In this document: piece by piece, positions 7,718-15,269 of the stretch
How positions within the stretch are numbered: the stretch's first letter is position 1
Layout of the letters: each line of letters begins with the position of its first letter
From: Bacteroidales bacterium
GTDB lineage: Bacteria > Bacteroidota > Bacteroidia > Bacteroidales > Muribaculaceae
DNA: 15,269 nucleotides
Reading direction: 5' to 3'
Assembly (NCBI GenBank): GCA_004554255.1
Contig: SFNC01000043.1
Location: 1-15,269, forward strand
The notes under the pieces: model-generated
The model's input: the letters and a program-made list of their open reading frames with translations, nothing else
Databases searched by the model: none
What the model was told of the DNA's origin: nothing
Translations under genes and position numbers: made by a program

Positions 7718-8311
7718 TCACCTGAAAGTAACGCCATCCACCTTGGCAAGCGCGCCACGCAGACGCTCGGCCTCGTCGCGGCGTATGGACACCGTCATCT
7801 CGCAGGCATTGTCAAACACCTGCGACAGCGTGGTTATCCCCGGCTGTTTCACAATTTTCATAACCCCGTTCATAGACAGATACGGAAATGTAAACGATAT
7901 GTTTTCAGGGACATAACACTCCAGAATAACGGCCTCGGCAAGAGCCTCGCGCGCAGCCTCGCGGTACGCGGAAATCAGGCCTGAAGTCCCTAACTTTATG
8001 CCGCCGAAATATCTCACTACCACAATAACTACATCGGTGAGATTAAACGAGTTTATCTGCCCTAAAATAGGTTTTCCGGCAGTCCCGGAGGGCTCGCCGT
8101 TGTCCGACGACAGACACACCGTGCGGTCCGGCCCAATCATATATGCCCAGCAGACATGACGCGCGTCATAATAGCGTTTTGCCACCTCGGCAATCCGCGC
8201 CTTGGCCTCCTCTACTGTCCTGACCGGAAAGGCATAAGCAAGAAATTTGCTCATCTTCTCGGTGTATTTTGCCTCGGTCGGGGCCTCTATGGTATAGAAA
8301 ATATCTGACAT
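7718..8311 (-). CDS. yigZ: IMPACT/YigZ family protein
   Basis: A 197-residue cytoplasmic protein of the widespread YigZ/IMPACT family. Residues 1 to about 130 are the UPF0029 domain, with the signature DNGEPSGTAGKP (70-81) and VRYFGGIKLGTSGL (99-112). Residues from about 136 form the smaller C-terminal DUF1949 domain. Eukaryotic IMPACT regulates the Gcn2 kinase; the bacterial role is not settled, although ribosome or peptide-related roles have been suggested. I place the start at the ATG at 8311 (MSDIFYTIEAP), not at an in-frame start at 8452, because the family begins here and a -7 element lies at 8339-8346. It is divergent from mutAB. No clear terminator follows; an imperfect inverted repeat (CTGTA-T-TACAG, 7705-7715) lacks a T-run. 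Confidence 0.93.
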   Translation of the reverse strand: MSDIFYTIEAPTEAKYTEKMSKFLAYAFPVRTVEEAKARIAEVAKRYYDARHVCWAYMIGPDRTVCLSSDNGEPSGTAGKPILGQINSFNLTDVVIVVVRYFGGIKLGTSGLISAYREAAREALAEAVILECYVPENISFTFPYLSMNGVMKIVKQPGITTLSQVFDNACEMTVSIRRDEAERLRGALAKVDGVTFR

Positions 8312-8338
8312 TACGGTGTTTGTTAACGTTTTTGCCCA

Positions 8339-8346
8339 CAAAGATA
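8339..8346 (-). promoter_or_regulatory. Candidate -7 element for yigZ (TATCTTTG)
   Basis: Read on the minus strand the site is TATCTTTG, an exact match to TAnnTTTG, about 27 nt from the ATG at 8311. A convincing -33 TTTG at the right spacing is not seen. It sits back to back with the mutAB promoter. Confidence 0.5.
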
Positions 8347-8365
8347 GTACTTTTTTCCGTTTAAA

Positions 8366-8397
8366 TTTGGTCAGAACAACTACATTTTGTAATTTTG
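8366..8397 (+). promoter_or_regulatory. mutAB promoter
   Basis: TTTG at 8366-8369, a 20-nt spacer, then TAATTTTG at 8390-8397 match both elements of the Bacteroidetes promoter. The transcript would begin near 8403 and carry a leader of about 90 nt, which contains the hairpin at 8411-8430. Confidence 0.7.
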
Positions 8398-8410
8398 TGT
8401 GGTATTTTAT

Positions 8411-8430
8411 GCCTCGCAGCAATGTGAGGC
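8411..8430 (+). other. Leader hairpin with GCAA tetraloop upstream of mutA
   Basis: GCCTCGCA (8411-8418) pairs with TGTGAGGC (8423-8430) through eight base pairs, one of them G-U, around a GCAA loop of the stable GNRA class. It falls at the very 5' end of the predicted mutAB mRNA. It has no following T-run, so it is not a terminator; it may stabilise the message or be chance. Confidence 0.5.
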
Positions 8431-8491
8431 CACTGTACCATATAACCGACAATCTATTTTTTTAAATACATAATTAATTATTCGACCAGTT

Positions 8492-10339
8492 ATGGCAGAA
8501 AAAACAGAAAAACTGTTCGACCAATTCGAGCCCGTCAGCTACGACACCTGGCGCGCTAAAGTTGAGGCAGACCTTAAAGGCGCAGACTTCGACAAGAAAT
8601 TGGTTTGGCGAACAAACGAAGGTTTCAACGTACAGCCCGTTTATCGCCTGGACGACATCAAAGACCTTAAAACAACCGACTCACTCCCCGGCGAGTTCCC
8701 ATACGTACGCGGAACACGCACCGAGAACGACTGGCTGACACGTCAGGAAATCCTGGAGGAGGATCCCAAAGCAGCCAATGCCGTTGCCAAGGACGTTCTC
8801 ACCAAGGGTGTCACATCTTTAGGTTTTAAAGTTTCAACTCCCGACTACGAGACAGTAGCCGCTCTGCTGGACGGTATTGACACTGCCAAAGTAGAGGTAA
8901 ACTTCAGCTGCTGCCCCAAAAACGCCATTGAGCTCGCAAAAGCTCTGGTGAAATATCTTGAGGACAACAAGACCGCTGACGCCTTCAAGGGCTCCATTGA
9001 CTACAACCCCCTCCGCAAAGCCCTGCGCCACGGCGCCGGAAACGTTTGCGACTGCGTGGTGGAAAAAGCCAAGGAACTGCTTGAGGCCGTTAAGCCCGTC
9101 AAGGGCCTGCGCGTGCTCAGCGTTGACTCTGTGACTCTCGCCAACGCCGGCGCATACATCTACCAGGAACTGGGATACGCTCTGGCCTGGGGCGCCGACT
9201 GGATGACCCTCCTCACCGAGGCCGGCGTAGACGCTACAGAAGTAGCTTGCCGCATCAAATTCAACATGGGCGTTTCTTCCAACTTCTTCATGGAAATCGC
9301 CAAATTCCGTGCCGCACGCATGCTGTGGGCACAGATTGTTGAGCAGTACCAGCCCAAATGCAACTGCGCCGCCAAGATGCTCTGCCACGCCGAGACTTCC
9401 AAGTTCAACCAGACCATCTACGATGCTCACGTGAACCTGCTGCGCAGCCAGACAGAGACTTTCTCGGCTGCCGTTGCCGGTGTTGACTCAATCACCACCA
9501 CTCCGTTCGACGTTCCCTACCAGACTCCCGATGCTTTCTCGGAGCGCATCGCCCGCAACCAGCAGTTCCTGCTGAAAGAAGAGAGCCATCTGGACAAGGT
9601 TATCGACCCCGCCGGCGGTTCGTACTACGTTGAGACTCTTACTGTATCCATCGCCAAGGAAGCCTGGAAGCTGTTCCTGGCAACTGTGGAAGAGGGCGGT
9701 TTCTTCCAGCTCGTCAACCAGGGCAAGGTTCAGGCTGCCGTAAACGCATCCTGCGAGAAACGCCACACCGACGTTGCCCGCCGCAAAGAGATTCTGCTCG
9801 GCACCAACCAGTACCCCAACATCAACGAGAAAGCTGCCGGCAAGATCGCCAAGGGCGGCGAGAAATGCGCCTGCCAGTGCTCTGCCGAGGATAACGGCGG
9901 CCTGCTGATGAAACGCGCTGCCACCGACTTCGAGGAACTGCGCCTGGCCACCGAGGCCGCTACAAAACGCCCCAAAGTGTTCATGCTCACAATCGGCAAC
10001 CTGGCAATGCGCCTTGCACGTGCCCAGTTCTCCACAAACTTCTTCGGCTGCGCCGGTTACGAGATTATCGACAACCTCGGCTTCGACACAGTGGAACAGG
10101 GTGTAGACGCCGCTCTGGCTAAAGAGGCCGACGTTATCGTTCTCTGCTCAAGCGACGACGAGTATGCTACCCTCGCTCCCGAGGCTTACAAATATCTGAA
10201 CGGCCGCGCAGAATTCGTAGTTGCCGGTGCTCCCGCCTGCATGGAAGACCTCAAGGCTCAGGGCATCAATGACTTTGTTCACGTTCGCTGCAACGTTCTG
10301 GACACTCTTAAAGATTTCAACAACCGTCTTCTTAAATAA
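8492..10339 (+). CDS. mutA: Methylmalonyl-CoA mutase small (beta) subunit
   Basis: A 615-residue non-catalytic partner of MutB in the adenosylcobalamin-dependent enzyme that interconverts succinyl-CoA and (R)-methylmalonyl-CoA, used by gut Bacteroidales for propionate production. It has the TIM-barrel mutase domain (for example MGVSSNFFMEIAKFRAARMLW and IDPAGGSYYVETLT) followed by a flavodoxin-like C-terminal domain from about residue 495. In that domain the cobalamin-binding DxHxxG is replaced by IGNLAMRLARAQF, as expected for a subunit that does not bind B12. The linker between the domains carries a CACQC cluster (Cys459, Cys461, Cys463), and further cysteine pairs occur elsewhere (SCCPK, VCDC, KCNC). 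The ATG at 8492 starts the family-typical N-terminus. mutB follows after 8 nt, so the two form an operon. Confidence 0.97.
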   Translation: MAEKTEKLFDQFEPVSYDTWRAKVEADLKGADFDKKLVWRTNEGFNVQPVYRLDDIKDLKTTDSLPGEFPYVRGTRTENDWLTRQEILEEDPKAANAVAKDVLTKGVTSLGFKVSTPDYETVAALLDGIDTAKVEVNFSCCPKNAIELAKALVKYLEDNKTADAFKGSIDYNPLRKALRHGAGNVCDCVVEKAKELLEAVKPVKGLRVLSVDSVTLANAGAYIYQELGYALAWGADWMTLLTEAGVDATEVACRIKFNMGVSSNFFMEIAKFRAARMLWAQIVEQYQPKCNCAAKMLCHAETSKFNQTIYDAHVNLLRSQTETFSAAVAGVDSITTTPFDVPYQTPDAFSERIARNQQFLLKEESHLDKVIDPAGGSYYVETLTVSIAKEAWKLFLATVEEGGFFQLVNQGKVQAAVNASCEKRHTDVARRKEILLGTNQYPNINEKAAGKIAKGGEKCACQCSAEDNGGLLMKRAATDFEELRLATEAATKRPKVFMLTIGNLAMRLARAQFSTNFFGCAGYEIIDNLGFDTVEQGVDAALAKEADVIVLCSSDDEYATLAPEAYKYLNGRAEFVVAGAPACMEDLKAQGINDFVHVRCNVLDTLKDFNNRLLK

Positions 10340-10347
10340 TTACTGTC

Positions 10348-12489
<2,142 letters not shown>

Positions 12490-12512
12490 TTCGTCACTGA
12501 AAACTCCTATAT

Positions 12513-12551
12513 AATAATGTGTGCGTCGGACGGCGCACACATTATTTTTTT
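12513..12551 (+). terminator. Intrinsic terminator of mutAB
   Basis: A perfect 13-bp stem pairs AATAATGTGTGCG (12513-12525) with CGCACACATTATT (12534-12546) around an 8-nt loop, and a run of seven T ends at 12551. It closes the mutAB transcript. Confidence 0.92.
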
Positions 12552-12820
12552 GCGGATGGCATGGCTGTAAGCACGACATTGGAAACGCAACCACGCGGAG
12601 AAGGCCGGATTATTGAAAATTTTATGTTAATAAATGTGAATATTGATGACTGTCCAAACTTTATGACATTGATAGTGTTTTTATAGTAAAGTTAGTAGAA
12701 TTAAACCAAAACATAAAGTAAAAGTCTATATGTATATCCTCCCACAACTGTCGTTCACTATATTTTAAGTTAATTCAGTTAATTTAAACTAAACAGAATG
12801 TAAAAATTCAACGAATAAAT

Positions 12821-12851
12821 TTTGTAATTTACAGCAATTTTCATAAATTTG
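12821..12851 (+). promoter_or_regulatory. ompA promoter
   Basis: TTTG at 12821-12824, a 19-nt spacer and TAAATTTG at 12844-12851 match the Bacteroidetes promoter exactly. The leader would be about 30 nt and is A/T-rich before the ATG, as is usual for well-translated genes in this phylum. Confidence 0.75.
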
Positions 12852-12886
12852 CAAAGAATTTCATAACGTTATCAACTTTTATAAAT

Positions 12887-14026
12887 ATGAAAAAGACTAT
12901 TTTATTCGCTGCAATTGCACTGGGTGCAATGAGCGCTTCTGCTCAGGGCGTTGAGCAGCCCAAGTTCTTTGACAACTGGTCTATCGGTGTAGACGGTGGT
13001 CTGACAACCCCGATGAAACACCATGCCTTCTTTGGCTCAATGCGCGGCCTGGTAGGTTTACACGTTGACAAACAGATCACTCCGACCTTCGCCCTTGGTG
13101 TAGAAGGACAGTTCGGTGTAAACACCTCTTCATGGAATGGCTCCGGCCACTCACTTACCGCTTTCGACAATTCTTACGTAGGAACATACGGAACAGTTGA
13201 CCTGTTCAACCTCTTCGGCGGCTACAACTGCGAGACCCGCCCCTTCACCATTGAGGCTGTTGCCGGTGCCGGCTGGGGTCACAACTATGTTGTAGGCCAT
13301 GGCGATGCCAACTACTTCGTTACCAAAGCCGGTCTCAACTTCAACTTCAACGTAAGCGACAATGTAACTCTGGGTCTCAGCCCCTACGTTGCATGGAACA
13401 TGAACAACCCCGGTGCCGACCAGACAACCACCGCTTATAACATCAACGGTGCTACATTCAACCTCCAGGCATCTGTTACCTACCACTTCGGTGGCCACAA
13501 ATTCGCTTGCGTAATGCCTTACAACCAGGCTGAAATCGACGCCCTCAACGGTCAGGTTAACGACCTCCGCGCCGCTCTCGACCAGGCTACTGCCCAGGCC
13601 AACGCCGCTGAAGCCAAAGCAAACGACCTCGCCAACCAGCTCGCTGCCTGCAACGCTCGTCCCGTACAGACCGTCAAGGAAGTTAGCAACAACCTCAACT
13701 CTGTTCGCTACGTATTCTTCCGCATCGGTTCTGCCGTTATCACCGCCGACCAGCAGCCCAACGTTGAAATGATCGCCGCTTACCTCAAGAATCACAAAGA
13801 TTCTAAAGTCCTCGTTAAAGGCTATGCTTCTCAGGACGGTAACCTCGACTTCAACATCAAACTCGCTGAAAACCGCGCTAAAGCCGTTAAGGACGCTCTC
13901 GTTAATAAGTACAAAATCAACGCTGACCGCATCGTTGCTGAAGGCGAAGGCATCGGCCACATGTTCACCGAGGAATCTTGGAACCGCGTAAGCATCTGCA
14001 CCATCGAAGATTCTCAGAACAAATAA
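12887..14026 (+). CDS. ompA: OmpA-family outer-membrane porin with peptidoglycan-binding domain
   Basis: A 379-residue outer-membrane protein that tethers the membrane to peptidoglycan. Residues 1-19 form a signal peptide (MKKTILFAAIALGAMSASA, cleaved before QG). An N-terminal beta-barrel of about 190 residues follows, then a heptad-like, alanine-rich coiled coil (about 215-250, AEIDALNGQVNDLRAALDQA), then the OmpA C-terminal domain from about 273 to the end. The binding motif NIKLAENRAKAV keeps the diaminopimelate-contacting arginine (Arg330). The loop reads GYASQDG, as in Bacteroidales homologues, where proteobacteria have GHTD. Codons look like those of a highly expressed gene. It has its own promoter and terminator, so it is probably monocistronic. 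Confidence 0.95.
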   Translation: MKKTILFAAIALGAMSASAQGVEQPKFFDNWSIGVDGGLTTPMKHHAFFGSMRGLVGLHVDKQITPTFALGVEGQFGVNTSSWNGSGHSLTAFDNSYVGTYGTVDLFNLFGGYNCETRPFTIEAVAGAGWGHNYVVGHGDANYFVTKAGLNFNFNVSDNVTLGLSPYVAWNMNNPGADQTTTAYNINGATFNLQASVTYHFGGHKFACVMPYNQAEIDALNGQVNDLRAALDQATAQANAAEAKANDLANQLAACNARPVQTVKEVSNNLNSVRYVFFRIGSAVITADQQPNVEMIAAYLKNHKDSKVLVKGYASQDGNLDFNIKLAENRAKAVKDALVNKYKINADRIVAEGEGIGHMFTEESWNRVSICTIEDSQNK

Positions 14027-14060
14027 GAAATAGCACATAGCTAACACTACACATACCCCG

Positions 14061-14098
14061 GGAGGGCGCGCCATTTGCGGCGCGCCCTCCTTCTTATT
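14061..14098 (+). terminator. Intrinsic terminator of ompA
   Basis: A perfect 12-bp GC-rich stem pairs GGAGGGCGCGCC (14061-14072) with GGCGCGCCCTCC (14079-14090) around an ATTTGC loop, followed by TTCTTATT. It lies 34 nt after the ompA stop. Confidence 0.9.
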
Positions 14099-14176
14099 GT
14101 CTCTGATGGCAACGCCGTCTTTTACATACACTCTTACATACACCGCCGGCATCTGTGGCATCTGCATAATATTGAT

Positions 14177-14207
14177 TTTGCCATTACATTTTTTTTTGCT
14201 AATTTTG
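14177..14207 (+). promoter_or_regulatory. Promoter of the wza-wzc module
   Basis: TTTG at 14177-14180, a 19-nt spacer and TAATTTTG at 14200-14207 match the Bacteroidetes consensus. Transcription would start near 14213. This rules out starts further upstream for the next gene and fixes its ATG at 14246. Confidence 0.75.
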
Positions 14208-14245
14208 CACATATTATATTCGTTCCTATAATAAGTGACACACAA

Positions 14246-15076
14246 ATGATTACTCTAAAGAATCTTGCAATATCACTTGTTGCCATCGCCATGGTAAGCT
14301 GCTCATCGCCTAAAAAGGTTATATATTTCCCTGATGCTGAGACTATTCCCACCGAAGTTCTCACTAACAGCCAGACATCTGTAGACCCGGTTCTCTCGCC
14401 CGGAGACCTGCTGAACATCCGCGTAATATCGTCGGATGCGGTCGCCGTGGCACCGTTCAACCGCAATATGCTCACCAATGCCGACGGGTCCATCACCTTT
14501 GCACAGAACAATAACTCGGACAAAGAAACCACGGACGCCAATTATTATCTGGTGAGCACCGACGGCTCCATAGAGTTTCCTCTCATCGGAAAAATACAAG
14601 TAGCCGGGAAGAGCAAACAGGAGGTTTCCGCAATGATTAAAGCGGACATCTACCCTAAATATGTGAAAATTGAGCCCACAGTAGAGGTACGTCTGATGAA
14701 TTTCCGCGTTACCGTACTTGGCGCCGTGGTAAAGCCCGGCCAGTATTCATCGGATAATGAGCGCCTTAACCTACTTGAGGCCATCGCCCTCGCCGGAGAC
14801 CTGGACATCCAGGGCGAACGCGAGAACATCCTGCTTTACCGCACCAAACCCGACGGTACACGCGAAGTGCACCGCCTGAACCTTAACGACCGCAATGTCC
14901 TGCTGTCGCCATACTTTAACCTTTGCCAGAACGACATCATCTATGTCCAGCCCAACAATTCGGCCAGACAAAAAGCATGGCAGATGCCGCAGGGATGGAC
15001 TACAACTCTCTCTGTTGTCAGTGGCGCGTCGGCAATCGCCGCTCTGGTTGTCAGCATTATCAACATTTCCAAATAA
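14246..15076 (+). CDS. wza: Wza-like polysaccharide export lipoprotein
   Basis: A 276-residue outer-membrane export protein that would form the channel partner of a Wzc kinase. The ATG at 14246 is chosen because it opens a lipoprotein signal peptide (MITLKNLAISLVAIAMVSC, Cys19 as lipid site) and lies just downstream of the promoter. The Poly_export domain begins with VLSPGDLLNIRV (49-60). An SLBB-type segment starts near residue 155 (VTVLGAVVKPGQYSS). Near the C-terminus a hydrophobic stretch (about 249-272, SGASAIAALVVSIINI) can form the membrane-spanning helix seen in this family. It is shorter than E. coli Wza, which is common in Bacteroidetes. A second Wzc-like gene starts 37 nt downstream, so the two form an operon. 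Confidence 0.92.
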   Translation: MITLKNLAISLVAIAMVSCSSPKKVIYFPDAETIPTEVLTNSQTSVDPVLSPGDLLNIRVISSDAVAVAPFNRNMLTNADGSITFAQNNNSDKETTDANYYLVSTDGSIEFPLIGKIQVAGKSKQEVSAMIKADIYPKYVKIEPTVEVRLMNFRVTVLGAVVKPGQYSSDNERLNLLEAIALAGDLDIQGERENILLYRTKPDGTREVHRLNLNDRNVLLSPYFNLCQNDIIYVQPNNSARQKAWQMPQGWTTTLSVVSGASAIAALVVSIINISK

Positions 15077-15113
15077 TTGATGCAGCATTAATCCGCAAAC
15101 AAGTCAATCAACT

Positions 15114-15269
15114 ATGAACAAAGCTGATGCAGTAAACGATCTGGAAAAAGATATTATAGAAACGGAAGATAAATTCGACCTTACCGGTCTGTTGCTTGAC
15201 TTTGTAACCCATTGGAAATGGATTCTCCTGAGTCTGCTGATATTCGGTGCCGGAGCTTATTACTATGCT
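15114..15269 (+). CDS. Second Wzc-like chain-length determinant/tyrosine kinase, N-terminal fragment
   Basis: An open frame of 52 codons runs from the ATG at 15114 to the window edge without a stop. It encodes a short acidic N-terminus followed by FDLTGLLLDFVTHWKWILLS and the start of a transmembrane helix. The complete Wzc at the left of the window has the same arrangement (DLLALCLSHWKWFVISL), including the HWKW motif, so this is a paralogue. The position directly after wza supports a Wzz/Wzc protein. Whether it carries a kinase domain and a tyrosine tail cannot be seen here. Confidence 0.88.
   Translation, partial: MNKADAVNDLEKDIIETEDKFDLTGLLLDFVTHWKWILLSLLIFGAGAYYYA

Larger units (their letters stand above)
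12490..12886. other. Intergenic region mutB-ompA
   Basis: This 397-bp stretch has no supported gene. Its left part holds the mutAB terminator and its right end the ompA promoter (12821-12851). Between about 12600 and 12820 the sequence is very AT-rich. It contains a 9-bp-period direct repeat, AGTTAATT at 12768-12775 and 12777-12784. I see no tRNA, known riboswitch or strong hairpin in it. Confidence 0.7.

Noticed and set aside
8429..8435. GCCACTG heptamer as evidence for a cobalamin riboswitch upstream of mutA
   Set aside because: Only this heptamer matches. The other conserved blocks of the roughly 200-nt riboswitch are missing, and the leader is too short to hold one.
8312..8452. 47-codon upstream extension of the yigZ frame
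   Set aside because: It crosses the divergent mutAB promoter and has no similarity to the family, whose N-terminus starts at MSDIFYTIEAP.
13151..14245. 364-codon open frame on the minus strand across ompA and its terminator
   Set aside because: It is antisense to an intact ompA, runs through the terminator hairpin, and has no promoter or family signature.
14075..14245. 57-codon upstream extension of the wza frame
   Set aside because: It would start inside the ompA terminator and before the wza promoter. The lipoprotein signal peptide begins exactly at the ATG at 14246.

Overview
This looks like chromosomal DNA from a Bacteroidales bacterium, probably a gut member. The support is: methylmalonyl-CoA mutase as separate MutA and MutB subunits, a FeoA-FeoB fusion, a DUF4421 protein, a Bacteroidales-type OmpA, Wza/Wzc exopolysaccharide proteins, and repeated promoters of the Bacteroidetes form TTTG-N19/20-TAnnTTTG. 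The fairly GC-rich coding sequence is closer to Muribaculaceae-like genomes than to classical Bacteroides, but that placement is inference. I see no tRNA, rRNA, insertion sequence, integrase or CRISPR array.

Layout. The left edge (4-2403, minus) is a complete Wzc-type tyrosine kinase whose tyrosine-rich tail is written in a 12-bp tandem repeat. A 325-bp divergent region separates it from feoAB (2729-5113), followed 2 nt later by a TM-type nitroreductase (5116-5934). A DUF4421 barrel-like protein follows (6056-7132). Its 3' end overlaps, tail to tail, a minus-strand hypothetical gene (7087-7593). A minus-strand IMPACT/YigZ gene (7718-8311) is divergent from mutA-mutB (8492-12489), which ends in a strong intrinsic terminator. 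After a 397-bp gap comes ompA (12887-14026) with its own promoter and terminator. The right edge carries a Wza-like export lipoprotein (14246-15076) and the first 52 codons of a second Wzc-like kinase (15114 to the window end).

How the parts relate. The two ends are envelope-polysaccharide export modules that point away from each other. They flank about 12 kb of conserved metabolic and envelope genes: ferrous iron uptake, the B12-dependent succinyl-CoA/methylmalonyl-CoA step of propionate formation, and an abundant peptidoglycan-anchored outer membrane protein. Most of the window is ordinary core genome. The parts most worth a second look are the repeat-encoded tyrosine tail, the pairing of paralogous kinases, the overlapping convergent gene pair with its DUF6291-like member, the cysteine cluster in MutA, and the mutAB leader hairpin.
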